Shown in pieces: positions 54,009-63,787 of a stretch of 64,000 bases of DNA. The notes under the pieces were generated by a model that saw only the letters and a list, made by a program, of their open reading frames with translations, did no database searches and was not told the origin of the DNA. Each line of letters begins with the position of its first letter. Within the stretch, counting starts at the first letter, position 1. This DNA is from Hymenobacter sediminicola. Lineage in GTDB: Bacteria > Bacteroidota > Bacteroidia > Cytophagales > Hymenobacteraceae. The position numbers were made by a program, and so were the translations under genes. The stretch is taken from NCBI RefSeq assembly GCF_014250515.1, contig NZ_CP060202.1:3917501-3981500 (forward strand). Direction: 5' to 3'.

Positions 54009-55304
54009 ATGAACAGCAACGTCCTGATTGAATCGTTTGCCGAATTCGCCCGGAGCAAAAACATCGACCGCCCCACGATGATGAGCATCCTGGAAGATGT
54101 ATTTCGCACGATGATTCGCAAAAAGTACACCGATGACGCCAACTTTGACGTCATCCTGAACGTGGACAAGGGCGACCTGGAAATCTACCGCAACCGCGAA
54201 ATCGTGGATGACAATTCGGAAGATATCTGGGACCATGATAAAATTCCGCTGGCCGAAGCACAGAAGATCGAGCCCGACTTTGAGGTAGGCGAACAGGTAA
54301 CGGAAGAAGTAAAGCTGGAGGATTTTGGTCGCCGGGCCGTGCTGATGGCCCGCCAGACGCTGATTCAGCGTGTGAAAGATCTGGAGCGTGACCACCTCTA
54401 CCAGACGTATAAAGATCAGGTAGGCGAAATCATTGCCGGCGAAGTGTACCAAGTGTGGAGCCGTGAGGCTCTCATTCTCGATAAAGACGAGAATGAACTG
54501 GTGCTACCCAAAGGAGAGCAGATTCCGAAGGACCGCTACCGCAAAGGCGACTCCGTGCGGGCAGTAGTCCACAAGGTGGAAATCATTAACGGGACGCCTA
54601 AAATCATCCTTTCGCGGGCTGCACCAGCTTTCTTGGAGCGTCTGTTCGAGCAGGAAGTGCCCGAGATTTACGATGGCCTGATTACCATCAAGAATATTGT
54701 GCGCGAGCCAGGTGAGCGGGCCAAAGTAGCCGTAGAAAGCTACGATGACCGGATTGACCCGGTAGGTGCCTGCGTTGGCATGAAGGGCTCCCGTATCCAC
54801 GCCGTTGTGCGTGAGTTGGAGAACGAAAACATCGACGTGATTAACTACACCGACAATCTGGAGCTTTACATTGCGCGGGCTCTGTCGCCGGCCAAGCTCA
54901 CGTCGATGAAGATAAACGAACAAACTGGTCGGGTTTCGGTGTTCTTGAAGCCAGATCAAGTCTCGCTGGCTATCGGCCGGGGCGGTGCCAACATCAAGCT
55001 GGCTAGCCGCCTCGTCGGTATGGAAATCGACGTATTCCGGGACGCCGGCGACTACGAAGAAGATATTGCCCTCGACGAATTCTCGGATGAGATGGAGTCT
55101 TGGATTATTGACGAGCTCAAGAAAATCGGCCTCGATACGGGTCGGTCCGTATTGGCTGTGAGCAAAGAAGATATTGTGCGCCGTACGGAGCTGGAAGAAG
55201 AAACTGTAGAAGATGTTTTCCGCATCATCCGCAACGAATTTGAAGGCGAAGAAGAGAGCACCGACGAAGCAGAAACCTCCACTGCCAGCGACAACGCGCA
55301 ATGA
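54009..55304 (+). CDS. nusA: Transcription termination/antitermination factor NusA
   Basis: A 431-residue cytoplasmic protein that binds RNA polymerase. NusA N-terminal domain (about 1-130), S1 domain (about 133-200, GEIIAGEVYQVWSREALILD), KH1 (about 230-300, VGACVGMKGSRIHAVVREL) and KH2 (about 305-370, QVSLAIGRGGANIKLASRL). The acidic tail (after 385) is short and lacks the AR repeats of E. coli, normal for Bacteroidota. It controls pausing, termination and rRNA antitermination. It is 119 bp downstream of rimP and in the same transcript. Confidence 0.96.
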   Translation: MNSNVLIESFAEFARSKNIDRPTMMSILEDVFRTMIRKKYTDDANFDVILNVDKGDLEIYRNREIVDDNSEDIWDHDKIPLAEAQKIEPDFEVGEQVTEEVKLEDFGRRAVLMARQTLIQRVKDLERDHLYQTYKDQVGEIIAGEVYQVWSREALILDKDENELVLPKGEQIPKDRYRKGDSVRAVVHKVEIINGTPKIILSRAAPAFLERLFEQEVPEIYDGLITIKNIVREPGERAKVAVESYDDRIDPVGACVGMKGSRIHAVVRELENENIDVINYTDNLELYIARALSPAKLTSMKINEQTGRVSVFLKPDQVSLAIGRGGANIKLASRLVGMEIDVFRDAGDYEEDIALDEFSDEMESWIIDELKKIGLDTGRSVLAVSKEDIVRRTELEEETVEDVFRIIRNEFEGEEESTDEAETSTASDNAQ

Positions 55305-55339
55305 GCGCGCGGGCTTCGGCCCGGCAAAGGCGTTAGATC

Positions 55340-55373
55340 GAGCCAGCCGGCTTGATTTAACACCGGCTGGCTC
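55340..55373 (+). terminator. Hairpin between nusA and infB
   Basis: GAGCCAGCCGG (55340-55350) pairs with CCGGCTGGCTC (55363-55373), loop 12 nt, then CATTTAAA. No strong T run, so termination may be partial. A promoter for infB follows at once. Confidence 0.6.
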
Positions 55374-55385
55374 CATTTAAAATAG

Positions 55386-55393
55386 TACCTTTG
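55386..55393 (+). promoter_or_regulatory. Internal promoter of infB
   Basis: TACCTTTG exact consensus -7, 34 bp before the infB ATG at 55427. No clear TTG at -33. It allows infB expression independent of nusA. Confidence 0.75.
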
Positions 55394-55426
55394 CACCAAG
55401 ATAAGAGTATCGTTCGCGAGCATAGA

Positions 55427-58400
55427 ATGGCGGAAGCAGCAACCAAACGGCTTAGTCAGGCAGCCAAAGACCTGAACGTTGGGATGAACACTATTGTGGA
55501 AACCCTGACGAAAAAGGGATTTCCGGTAGAAAACAAGCCTACAACCAAGCTGACTTCTGAGCAGGTAGCGTTGTTGGACAAGGAATTTGCGTCCTCGGCT
55601 CAAGACAAGCTAGAAGCCGCCAAGCTCAGCCAGGCCAAGCGCCAGAGCGAGCTGGAGGCTTCTTCGCATGCCCGTCCGGCAGAGCCTGCAGCCCCAAAAG
55701 CGCCGGCCCCTAAACCAGTTGAAGCACCGGCCCCAGTGCCAGCACCAGTTGCCCAGGCAGCTCCAACTCCAGCCCCTGCACCCGTCCCTGAAGCACCTAA
55801 AGCTCCAGGCCTTAAGGTGCTGGGCAAGATTGAGCTTGATGCCAAAGGACGCCCGGTGCCTCCCAAAGCGGCTCCAGTGGCAGCCCCCGCTCCTATTCCG
55901 GTAGCAGAACAGGCGCCCAAGCCTGCTCCTGTTCCAGTAGCAGAAGTGAAACCTGCGCCGGCTCCAGTACCAGAGGCTGCTCCGGCCCCCGTTGTTACTC
56001 CGGCACCAACGGCTCCGGTTGCTCCTGTAGCTGTAGCGCCAGAGCCCAAACCGGCTCCGGTTGTACCTACCCCTGCACCAGTAGCTGAGAAGCCAACCCC
56101 CGCTCCGGAAGCTGCTCCAGTGTCAGCAGTGCCATCTGTGGAATCTACATCTGCGGCGCCTACTGCCGATGCTGCGGGCGAAGAAGCCGGCACTATCGTA
56201 GCGAAAGCCGATCAGCTGAAAGGCTTGACGGTACTAGGCAAGATTGAGCTGCCAATGGATTCGTCGCGGCGTGGAGGCCGTGGGGCGCGCCCCGTTGCTT
56301 CCTCCGATGTGCGCAAAAGCGGCCTGGCAGCCGACAAAAAGAAGCGGCAGCGTTTGCCTGGCCCAGGAGGCGCTACGCAGCCGGGCTCAGCCAACCAAGG
56401 TACCCAGCAGGGCCAGGGCGGCGGCTATCAGGGCAACCGTCCGGTTACTCCAGCTAACCAGCGTCCAGGTGGTCCCGGCCAGCGTCCTGGTGGTCCTGGC
56501 CAGCGTCCCGGCGGTCCAGGTCAGCGCACGCAACCTACTGTTCCGCTCACTCCTGAGCAGAACGACAAGCAGATTCAGGAGCAGATCAAGGCCACGCTGG
56601 CGAAGCTCAGCGGCGGCCGTGGTGGCAACAATAACAACCGCGCTAAGTACCGCCGCGACAAGCGGGCAGGTGTAGCTGAGGACCGTGAAGCCCAGCGCGC
56701 TCAGAACGAGCTGGACGCCAAAACCCTCAAAGTAACCGAGTTTATCTCCGCCAACGATTTGGCGTCGCTGATGGACGTTTCGGTGAACGAGATTATCAAG
56801 GTCTGCCTGAACATGGGCATGTTCGTGTCCATCAACCAGCGCCTCGATGCCGAAGCCATTACTGTCATTGCTGACGAGTTTGGCTACGATGTGGAATTCC
56901 TGTCCGCTGAGGAAGAGGATACAGTCATCGAAATCACCGACAGCGAGGAAGAACTGCAGCCGCGCGCTCCTGTGGTAACCATCATGGGTCACGTTGACCA
57001 CGGTAAAACGTCGTTGCTTGACTACATCCGTAGCGCTACGGTAGCCAAAGGCGAAGCCGGCGGTATCACGCAGCACATTGGTGCCTATGACGTGATGACC
57101 AAATCGGGCAAGCGCGTAACCTTCTTGGATACGCCGGGTCACGAAGCCTTTACGGCCATGCGTGCCCGTGGTGCCAAGGTGACGGATATTGCCATCATTG
57201 TGGTAGCGGCCGACGACTCGGTGATGCCGCAGACGAAGGAAGCCATCAACCACGCACAGGCAGCTGGTGTTCCGATTGTAATTGCCCTCAACAAAATTGA
57301 CAAGCCTGGTGCTAACCCCGATAAAGTTCGCGAGGAACTGTCGGTGATTAACATCTTGGTGGAAGAATGGGGCGGTAAATACCAGAGCCAGGAAGTTTCG
57401 GCTAAAACCGGCCTGGGCATCGACGACCTGCTGGAGAAAGTCCTGCTGGAAGCCGAGATTCTGGAGCTGAAAGCCAACCCAGACCGCAACGCCATTGGTA
57501 GCGTTATCGAAGCCTCGCTGGACAAAGGCCGTGGCTACGTGACCACCATTCTGGTACAGACGGGCACCATGAAAGTGGGCGACATCGTGCTGGCGGGTCC
57601 GCACTATGGCCGCGTGAAGGCCATGACGGACCACCGCGGCAAGAAGATGAAGCAGGCTGGCCCCTCCACTCCGGTGCAGGTACTGGGTCTGACCGGTGCT
57701 CCGCAGGCTGGCGACAAAATTCAGGTGATGGAGTCGGAGCGCGAAGCCCGCGAACTGGCCACGCAGCGTCAGCAGCTGGCCCGTGAGCAGAGCATGCGCA
57801 CTAAGAAGCACATCACGCTGGACGAAATTGGTCGTCGTCTGGCTATCGGTTCGTTCAAGGAACTTAACGTCATCGTGAAAGGCGACGTGGATGGCTCGGT
57901 GGAAGCACTGGCCGACTCCTTGCTGAAACTGAGCACGCCGGAAGTGGCCGTGAATATTCTCAGCAAGAGCGTGGGTGCCATTTCGGAATCAGACGTATTG
58001 CTGGCCTCCGCTTCGGATGCCATCATCATCGGCTTCCAGGTACGTCCCTCGCAGAGCGCCCGTAAGCTGGCCGAGCAGGAGCAGATTGATATCCGCCTCT
58101 ACTCTATCATCTACAATGCCATCAATGAGGTGAAGGATGCCATGGAAGGCATGCTGGCCCCAACGGTGAAGGAAGTAGTGGTAGCCAACGCCGAGGTTCG
58201 CCAAGTATTCAACATCACCAAAGTAGGTACCATCGGTGGCTGTATGGTGACGGACGGTACTTTCACCCGCAAAACCAAAGTGCGCCTCGTGCGCGACGGT
58301 ATTGTGGTGTACGCCGGCGACATTCAGGACCTCAAGCGCTACAAAGACGATGTGTCGGAAGTACGCCAAGGCTACGAGTGCGGTATCTCGATTAAAGGCT

Positions 58401-58468
58401 TCAATGATCTGCGCGAAGGCGACAACATTGAGGGCTTCGAAGAACAGGAAGTGAAACGGACGCTCTAA
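55427..58468 (+). CDS. infB: Translation initiation factor IF-2
   Basis: A 1013-residue GTPase that places initiator tRNA on the 30S subunit. N-terminal helical domain with [20 protein letters not shown] (about 1-60), a long Pro/Ala-rich linker (about 75-255), tandem GGPGQRP repeats (about 345-365), a Gln/Arg-rich region, then the GTPase core: GHVDHGKT at about 522-529 (G1), DTPGHEAF (G3), ALNKIDKPG (G4), followed by domains II to IV ending in VKRTL. The open frame starts at a TTG (55391) overlapping the promoter; the ATG at 55427 is chosen. Third gene of the rimP-nusA-infB unit. Confidence 0.97.
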   Translation: MAEAATKRLSQAAKDLNVGMNTIVETLTKKGFPVENKPTTKLTSEQVALLDKEFASSAQDKLEAAKLSQAKRQSELEASSHARPAEPAAPKAPAPKPVEAPAPVPAPVAQAAPTPAPAPVPEAPKAPGLKVLGKIELDAKGRPVPPKAAPVAAPAPIPVAEQAPKPAPVPVAEVKPAPAPVPEAAPAPVVTPAPTAPVAPVAVAPEPKPAPVVPTPAPVAEKPTPAPEAAPVSAVPSVESTSAAPTADAAGEEAGTIVAKADQLKGLTVLGKIELPMDSSRRGGRGARPVASSDVRKSGLAADKKKRQRLPGPGGATQPGSANQGTQQGQGGGYQGNRPVTPANQRPGGPGQRPGGPGQRPGGPGQRTQPTVPLTPEQNDKQIQEQIKATLAKLSGGRGGNNNNRAKYRRDKRAGVAEDREAQRAQNELDAKTLKVTEFISANDLASLMDVSVNEIIKVCLNMGMFVSINQRLDAEAITVIADEFGYDVEFLSAEEEDTVIEITDSEEELQPRAPVVTIMGHVDHGKTSLLDYIRSATVAKGEAGGITQHIGAYDVMTKSGKRVTFLDTPGHEAFTAMRARGAKVTDIAIIVVAADDSVMPQTKEAINHAQAAGVPIVIALNKIDKPGANPDKVREELSVINILVEEWGGKYQSQEVSAKTGLGIDDLLEKVLLEAEILELKANPDRNAIGSVIEASLDKGRGYVTTILVQTGTMKVGDIVLAGPHYGRVKAMTDHRGKKMKQAGPSTPVQVLGLTGAPQAGDKIQVMESEREARELATQRQQLAREQSMRTKKHITLDEIGRRLAIGSFKELNVIVKGDVDGSVEALADSLLKLSTPEVAVNILSKSVGAISESDVLLASASDAIIIGFQVRPSQSARKLAEQEQIDIRLYSIIYNAINEVKDAMEGMLAPTVKEVVVANAEVRQVFNITKVGTIGGCMVTDGTFTRKTKVRLVRDGIVVYAGDIQDLKRYKDDVSEVRQGYECGISIKGFNDLREGDNIEGFEEQEVKRTL

Positions 58469-58490
58469 GCGTAACCCGTTCTACTAGCTG

Positions 58491-58526
58491 CAACGCCCCC
58501 TACTGCTCCGGCAGTAGGGGGCGTTG
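58491..58526 (+). terminator. Terminator after infB
   Basis: A 16-bp perfect stem (58491-58506 with 58511-58526), loop TCCG, followed by TCGTTTGT. It lies 22 bp after the infB stop. Confidence 0.88.
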
Positions 58527-58559
58527 TCGTTTGTGGGTGGTTGTCACATCATTATGCTA

Positions 58560-58590
58560 TTGACCTCGGCATGGTAGAAAGATAGTTTTG
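58560..58590 (+). promoter_or_regulatory. Promoter of the beta-barrel gene at 58641
   Basis: TTG (58560-58562), a 20-bp spacer and TAGTTTTG (58583-58590), a full consensus, 50 bp before the ATG. Confidence 0.82.
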
Positions 58591-58640
58591 TATCAGTTCA
58601 TGATTGGATTGAATTACAACACTTTCATTCAACCGCTTAT

Positions 58641-59477
58641 ATGAAAGCAACCCATATTTCACTCTTGGCAGTGGCAGCCTTTACCAGCAGCATTGCAGCA
58701 GCCCAAACAAAGCCTGCTGCTCGCACTACATTGGTGAAAACGACTACCAAGACTACCACAACTCAGAAGACTACACCGGCCACTAAAACAACCACGGCAC
58801 CACGCCCGGCTGCACGGCCCGCTTCAGCTACCCGTACGACTGTCACTGCTAAACCAGCTATTGCCAAGCCTACTTCTCAGACTACTGCTACTACTCCAGC
58901 AGCTCCGCTGCCGGCGGCTCCTGCTGAGGCTACAGATAGCAAGGTAGTATTGCCGGGAGGTGCGGTTTCTTTCGCGAAAGGCACTGTGGTTGCTAATCTG
59001 GGCGTCGGAATTGGCCATGGCTACGGCTATGGATTCGGGTATGGCGGCGCCCTTAAAGCAACGCCAGCGTTGAGCCTTTCAGTAGAAAAAGGTATTGTGG
59101 ACGGAATTGGCCCCGGCGTGATAAGCGTGGGCGGCCTGATTGGCTACAAAGGATATAACTACGACTGGAGTGCAGCTGGTGATACGTACGAGGCATCCTG
59201 GAAAAACTTCATCGTGACCGTACGGGGAGCATACCACTACAATTTCACGACTAACCCAAAACTGGATACCTACGCAGGCATCAGCTTGGGTGCCCGTATC
59301 GAGAACTACTCCAACAATTACAACGACACTGACTTAGGAGGCTCCTATGGTGGCACCTACCTGACCTCAGGAATCTTTCTGGGTGGGCGCTATTTCTTCA
59401 CCGACAACATCGGGGCCTTTGCTGAACTAGGCTATGACATGAGTTACCTGAAACTAGGACTCTCAGCCAAGTTCTAG
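58641..59477 (+). CDS. Outer-membrane beta-barrel protein with Thr/Pro-rich N-terminus
   Basis: A 278-residue protein. Signal peptide about 1-22 (SIAAAQ). Residues 23-95 are rich in Thr, Lys, Pro and Ala without known motif and should be disordered. From about 105 on: Gly-rich strands GVGIGHGYGYGFGYGGALKA, then YDWSAAGDTYEASWKNF, and KLDTYAGISLGARIENYS, ending with an aromatic barrel end (LKLGLSAKF). This is a small porin-like or OmpA-N-like barrel of unknown role. It has its own promoter. The next lipoprotein is 32 bp downstream. Confidence 0.82.
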   Translation: MKATHISLLAVAAFTSSIAAAQTKPAARTTLVKTTTKTTTTQKTTPATKTTTAPRPAARPASATRTTVTAKPAIAKPTSQTTATTPAAPLPAAPAEATDSKVVLPGGAVSFAKGTVVANLGVGIGHGYGYGFGYGGALKATPALSLSVEKGIVDGIGPGVISVGGLIGYKGYNYDWSAAGDTYEASWKNFIVTVRGAYHYNFTTNPKLDTYAGISLGARIENYSNNYNDTDLGGSYGGTYLTSGIFLGGRYFFTDNIGAFAELGYDMSYLKLGLSAKF

Positions 59478-59509
59478 CACACTCCGCTCCGCTCCTTTTC
59501 CCTACTGCT

Positions 59510-60142
59510 ATGAACAACTTCGCAACTCTTCTGATCCTCACAGAAATATTTCTGCTTGCTTCCTGCGGACAGTTGGATGAGGCCCGCAGTACCTACACTG
59601 CCGTAGCTACAAGTGCCCGGGCTGCGAAGAATATGGGAGCCGCACTAGCGGCAGCCGAGAAGAACCGGGCAGTCCGGACCGAACGGGGCGACACAGCTTC
59701 CCTCAACTACAAGGACTTGCAGCGGTATCTGCCGGGCAGCATTGCCGGTTTCATGCCGGTAGGTGAACCCAAAGGGGAGTCTGTGAACATGAGTGGTATC
59801 AGCTATTCCAGCTGTGAGCAGACGTACAAGAAAGGTGACCAGCACTTAAAGGTGCAATTGATAGACTACAATGGGGCAAATGCCCTCTACGCTGGCGCTA
59901 CAGCTATGATGTCAGCAGGCTTTTCGCAGGAGAATGATGAAGAACTGATGCGGGGCTGCGACCTGGGTATAGCCAATGTGAAGGGCTGGGAAACGCTGCA
60001 GAAGAAAGAGCACAAAGCCAGCGTAGCCTTAGGAGTCGGCGACAGATTCTTCGTGGCAGTTGAGTCGGATGGGCAGAATGACACCGACTTCGTGAAGCAG
60101 GTGGCCCGCGACATCGACCTGAATGCGCTGGCTAAGCTGTAG
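59510..60142 (+). CDS. Lipoprotein of unknown function
   Basis: A 210-residue lipoprotein. MNNFATLLILTEIFLLASC is the signal with lipobox LASC. A coiled helical region (about 25-60, rich in Ala) is followed by a compact domain with KDLQRYLPGSIAGFMPVGEP, KKGDQHLKVQLIDYNGANAL and GDRFFVAVESDGQNDTDFVKQVARDID. I do not recognise the family. It follows the beta-barrel gene by 32 bp in the same direction, so cotranscription is likely. Confidence 0.8.
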   Translation: MNNFATLLILTEIFLLASCGQLDEARSTYTAVATSARAAKNMGAALAAAEKNRAVRTERGDTASLNYKDLQRYLPGSIAGFMPVGEPKGESVNMSGISYSSCEQTYKKGDQHLKVQLIDYNGANALYAGATAMMSAGFSQENDEELMRGCDLGIANVKGWETLQKKEHKASVALGVGDRFFVAVESDGQNDTDFVKQVARDIDLNALAKL

Positions 60143-60482
60143 CGCGAGGCGCCTACAAGTCTGCCTCACTCATCGGTAACGTTCTAACCCCTTCGCTATG
60201 AGCCGCCCTTGTTCCCCCTTGAGTAAACGCCCTGCTTCCTGCTACTGCTATATGCCAGCTCCGGTCTGCTACCTCTCCCTCTGCACTATCTCAACTGGCC
60301 TCTCTACACTAGCTACTTCAGAGCCGTCAATGGCTCTTCCCGGGCCCGGCTGGGACCCAGCCAAGCGTCAACTATCCTAATACCACACCTATTATGCTGC
60401 CAGCCATGCAGCACTACCGCAACTCAGTTCTTCTTTAGCAGCATCGAGGGCGAACGGTGGCCTCGAAACCGCTGAAGATGCG
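60143..60482. other. Region with a doubtful 60-codon frame
   Basis: About 340 bp. An open frame at 60198-60380 would encode 60 residues rich in Cys, Pro and Ser, but it lacks hydrophobic structure and no promoter is seen. I treat it as unproven. No RNA gene is recognised. Confidence 0.4.
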
Positions 60483-60513
60483 AAAAGCCCCGGAGCGATG
60501 CGCCGGGGCTTTT
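60483..60513. terminator. Bidirectional terminator
   Basis: AAAAGCCCCGG pairs with CCGGGGCTTTT, followed by seven more T on plus. It separates the lipoprotein gene from the convergent secreted protein gene. Confidence 0.95.
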
Positions 60514-60545
60514 TTTCTTTTACATCTTACAGGATTCTTGTGCCT

Positions 60546-60998
60546 TTAGAAAGGCAAGAACCGCTTCTTCTTTTTGTGATTCAACGGCTTGCCCTTAGGG
60601 TCGATGCCAGGAGCAGCACGCCCTTCCCCCTTCTTCATCATGGCATTACGAGTATGCTTGCCTGCCTTAAATTTGCGCACCGTAAATCCACCAGAACCTT
60701 TCTCGTACTGCCGCGCCGGACCCGAAGACCGTCCGAAGCTAGTATTGGCCGAACCACCTGCACGTGCCTCCAGCAGTTCAATTTGCTGGTCGCGCTTGGC
60801 ATCCTCGGGATTCATGTTCATGCGCCGCTGCATGTTGGCAATATCGGCGGAAGAAGCCTTGCGCTTACTTTTGCGTAGGCCCTGCTCGTTGGCCTGCCGC
60901 ACCTGGTCTTCAGACGTAGGACGAGGAGCCTGAGCGTGAGCGGGCTTACTGAGCAGGCCAGCAGAGGCCAACAAGGTGGTTGCAATCAGTTTTTTCAT
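60546..60998 (-). CDS. Small basic secreted protein
   Basis: A 150-residue protein. Signal peptide MKKLIATTLLASAGLLSKPA with cleavage after HAQA. The mature part is very basic and helical at first (LRKSKRKASSADIANMQRRMNMNPEDAKRDQQI), then Gly/Lys-rich with a KKKKRFLPF end. No known domain. The high charge suggests interaction with nucleic acid, membrane or exopolymer; unproven. The open frame begins at 61091; the ATG at 60998 gives the signal peptide. Confidence 0.7.
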   Translation of the reverse strand: MKKLIATTLLASAGLLSKPAHAQAPRPTSEDQVRQANEQGLRKSKRKASSADIANMQRRMNMNPEDAKRDQQIELLEARAGGSANTSFGRSSGPARQYEKGSGGFTVRKFKAGKHTRNAMMKKGEGRAAPGIDPKGKPLNHKKKKRFLPF

Positions 60999-61106
60999 GC
61001 GCTGAAGCGGGTGGAAAAGCATTGAGTACCGACCAAGGAAAGCAAAGGGGGTGGCTTTGGACCTATGGCGCGGCAACGGGTGGGTCCCCAAGTTAGTTCA
61101 AAATCT

Positions 61107-62117
61107 TTAAAACTTGTAAGTCAGTCCGATACCTAGTGTTTCCTTGAACTGTATGCGTCTGCCGCGGGCTGTAGGATCTCCGTTCTGCTCGTCCACGTTT
61201 AGAGGCACCAGAATATCATCATCGTATACGAGGGTAGTAGCCACGCTGGCACTGAAGAACTTATTGACCTTGAAATCCAGCAGGTTTTCCCAGTTCACAT
61301 CCACGTTCTGTGGATTGTGGGCGTAGTTGCTGAACAACTCCAGCCGGGTCTGGTAGGTAATGTTAGGCAGCAGCGGCCGGCGGTAGCGGGCATTGATGTA
61401 AGCGCCTAACTCCTCGCGCAGCCTTTCGCCGGTACCAGCTACAGGCCGGCCGTCGGAGCCAAGACGGGCTGCTCGCACGCCAAAAGCACCGGCATCGGCC
61501 AGCGCCTGATCGGCGACTACTGTGAACTTACCTGTTACGGGAGAAAGAAACAGTGAAAAGTCATCATTGGGCTTGTACTCAAAGCCCAGAGAAGCCAAGA
61601 TGTAGGCGGGCGCAAAGAACTTCGACAGCAGTGAATCCGTCCTGACGATATCGTTGGTAGGGGTCAGTTGGGTTTTGAGGTTTAGCTGGCCGGCATAAGA
61701 CCATTTGGGAGCGAAATTGCGGGCATAGCGTGCATTCAGTTCCAGGCGGTCATCGTTCTTGCGCACTCTCGATTTGCCGGCTTTCAGCAGGCCGTAAATC
61801 AGGTTGCCGGCTAAGTCCACGGAGTGCTTGTCTTCGCGGTAATGCGCATAGATGTTGCCCAGACCCAACAACGACAAAGAGCTTTGCCCGCCTGGCGCCC
61901 AGTTGCTTAGGCTTACCTGGCTGAAATTAAGCGTACCGGCTCCGCCTCGCCGCCACCCTTGGGCTGTGTCAACTTCAGCAGATATCTTGTACGCGGCTTG
62001 CGGAGCCGGTACCCGGTTCGGAATCGGATCCTGACCGTAAGCCAAGGCCACAGGCAACCATACACATAAGGCAGCCAACAGGGAACGTCGGCCGAAGAAA
62101 TGGGAAACAGTTTTCAT
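61107..62117 (-). CDS. DUF3078 family outer-membrane protein
   Basis: A 336-residue protein. Signal peptide about 1-28 (VALAYG). GWRRGGAGTLNFSQVSLSNWAPGGQSSLS is the DUF3078 hallmark, followed by regular beta strands (DDRLELNARYARNFAPKWSYAGQLNLKT, LGFEYKPNDDFSLFLSPVTGK) to the barrel end GIGLTYKF. These proteins are frequent in Bacteroidota; the role is unknown. It is 108 bp upstream of the basic secreted protein and in the same direction. Confidence 0.92.
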   Translation of the reverse strand: MKTVSHFFGRRSLLAALCVWLPVALAYGQDPIPNRVPAPQAAYKISAEVDTAQGWRRGGAGTLNFSQVSLSNWAPGGQSSLSLLGLGNIYAHYREDKHSVDLAGNLIYGLLKAGKSRVRKNDDRLELNARYARNFAPKWSYAGQLNLKTQLTPTNDIVRTDSLLSKFFAPAYILASLGFEYKPNDDFSLFLSPVTGKFTVVADQALADAGAFGVRAARLGSDGRPVAGTGERLREELGAYINARYRRPLLPNITYQTRLELFSNYAHNPQNVDVNWENLLDFKVNKFFSASVATTLVYDDDILVPLNVDEQNGDPTARGRRIQFKETLGIGLTYKF

Positions 62118-62147
62118 ATCGTAGGCTGAGAAAGTGAATGAAAGCCA

Positions 62148-62195
62148 AAAAGCCGGCCTCTGCCCCGCTAGTCAGCAGAGAAAAGGCCGGCTTTT
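62148..62195 (-). terminator. Terminator after mscL
   Basis: AAAAGCCGGCCT (62148-62159) pairs with AGGCCGGCTTTT (62184-62195). On the minus strand the stem is followed by TTTT. It lies 25 bp after the mscL stop. Confidence 0.85.
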
Positions 62196-62220
62196 ATAAG
62201 CGGCAATCGAAACTGGTGTA

Positions 62221-62643
62221 TTAGCTGCGGGTGCGCAGCGCATCCCGGATTTCCATGAGCAGCACCTGGTCTTTAGTTGGGCCCGGATCAGCAACAATTA
62301 CTTCCTGTGGCTTCTTAAAGCGGTTTGCTAGCTTCACAATCCAGAAGATGGCAAACGCCATCAGTATGAAAGCAATAACAGCGTTCAGAAACAGTCCGTA
62401 GTTGACGGTGGCAGCCCCGGCTTTCTTCGCTTCCTCCAGCGTTTTGTAGGTCGAGCCATCGAGCGCAAGGAACCAATCTTTGAAATCCATTCCGCCGGTG
62501 AGCAGGCTCAGCACAGGCATCAGAATATCGTCGGTCAATGATTTGACGATGTTGCCAAAAGCCCCACCGATGATAACACCTACGGCCAGATCCAGTACGT
62601 TCCCTTTGGAAATGAACTCTTTAAACTCAGAAACGAATCCCAT
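62221..62643 (-). CDS. mscL: Large-conductance mechanosensitive channel MscL
   Basis: A 140-residue inner-membrane protein. FKEFISKGNVLDLAVGVIIGGAFGNIVKSL is the conserved N-terminal amphipathic helix and first membrane helix; FLNAVIAFILMAFAIFWIVKL is the second. It forms a pentameric pore that opens at high membrane tension, protecting from osmotic shock. The loop (about 50-80) and the charged C-terminal helix are of normal length. The ATG at 62643 is correct. Confidence 0.97.
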   Translation of the reverse strand: MGFVSEFKEFISKGNVLDLAVGVIIGGAFGNIVKSLTDDILMPVLSLLTGGMDFKDWFLALDGSTYKTLEEAKKAGAATVNYGLFLNAVIAFILMAFAIFWIVKLANRFKKPQEVIVADPGPTKDQVLLMEIRDALRTRS

Positions 62644-62830
62644 ATACGTGAAGGGTTTTGGTGGAAGAGAGAATAGAACTCGGGCAATATAATATCTTTT
62701 TAATTCCTTCTACTGTCCGGGTTAGTTCAGCAGTAACAAAATAGTAAGAGCCTTTTCTGCCCTTTTTCTACCAGCACTCCCTAGCTCTATAGCCGGTGTG
62801 GCCGCGGGCATGAGGGCTGGCGTTTTGCGC

Positions 62831-62838
62831 TATCTTTG
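62831..62838 (+). promoter_or_regulatory. Promoter -7 element of the enoyl-CoA hydratase gene
   Basis: TATCTTTG matches TAnnTTTG, 31 bp before the ATG. No consensus TTG at -33. Confidence 0.65.
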
Positions 62839-62868
62839 CTCATCCGCTGATCTATTTCTTCCTTCTGC

Positions 62869-63660
62869 ATGGCCACTTTCGACAATCTGCTGTATGACCT
62901 TGATGCTGCATCCGGCATCCTGACCATCACGCTGAACCGCCCTTCCAAGCTGAATGCACTGAATGCTGCCACGATTAAGGAAATCGGCACGGCAATGCAG
63001 TTGGCCCTCGATGATACCGCCGTGCGCGGCATTATTCTGACCGGGAGCGGAGAAAAGGCATTTGTGGCCGGAGCAGATATTGCCGAACTAGCGGCTGTTG
63101 AGAGTGAGTCGTTGGCGCGCCGAGCGTCAGAATCAGGCCAGGAAGTATTCTGCGCTATTGAGGAAAGCCCGAAACCGGTTATTGCGGCCGTTAATGGCTT
63201 TGCATTGGGCGGAGGCTGCGAGTTGGCTATGGCTTGCCATATGCGTATTGCTGCTGATACGGCCCGTTTTGGCCAGCCAGAGGTGAACCTGGGCCTGATT
63301 CCGGGCTATGGTGGTACGCAGCGCCTTACGCAGCTGGTAGGCAAAGGAAAAGCACTGGAATTGATGCTGACCGCCGACATGATAAAAGCTGATGAAGCCC
63401 TGCGTCTCGGCTTGGCGAACCATGTGGTGCCGGCCGCTGAGCTGATGGACTTTACCCGAGCTTTGCTGGGCCGCATTCTAACCAAAGCGCCTCTGGCCGT
63501 TGGGCTGGTCATCGACAGCGTGAATGCCTACTATGCAGATGAGCGCCACGGCTACCAGGTAGAAGCTAATGCCTTCGGGCAGTGTTTTGCCTCCGATGAT
63601 TTCAAAGAAGGCACTCAGGCATTTCTGGAAAAGCGCCCGGCGGCATTTACCGGCAACTAG
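62869..63660 (+). CDS. Enoyl-CoA hydratase/isomerase family protein
   Basis: A 263-residue cytoplasmic crotonase-fold enzyme. RPSKLNALNAATIKEI, GEKAFVAGADIAEL (oxyanion hole), ALGGGCELAMACHMRIAADTARFGQPEVNLGLIPGYGGTQRL (with the catalytic Glu pair near CELA and QPEVNLG) and GLANHVVPAAEL are in the normal order. It hydrates or isomerises 2-enoyl-CoA in fatty-acid degradation, but related activities are common in the family. It has its own promoter and is followed by a flippase gene. Confidence 0.95.
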   Translation: MATFDNLLYDLDAASGILTITLNRPSKLNALNAATIKEIGTAMQLALDDTAVRGIILTGSGEKAFVAGADIAELAAVESESLARRASESGQEVFCAIEESPKPVIAAVNGFALGGGCELAMACHMRIAADTARFGQPEVNLGLIPGYGGTQRLTQLVGKGKALELMLTADMIKADEALRLGLANHVVPAAELMDFTRALLGRILTKAPLAVGLVIDSVNAYYADERHGYQVEANAFGQCFASDDFKEGTQAFLEKRPAAFTGN

Positions 63661-63787
63661 TAAAGACCGAAGCAACAACGCCCATGCAGCAGTTTGGCAA
63701 AGCCCTTTGTTGGGTTAGAACAGGCACTTTGCTTTGGCGAGATACTCCGGTTATGCCGCTGCACAATCGTCATCAGTACCATATTAA

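Noticed and set aside
56387..57811. 474-codon antisense frame opposite infB
   Set aside because: Covers the GTPase domain of infB; the sequence is a shadow with many His and Arg.
60198..60380. 60-codon Cys-rich frame
   Set aside because: It has Cys codons but not at the end, no linked gene of sulfur metabolism and no promoter; kept as unproven only.
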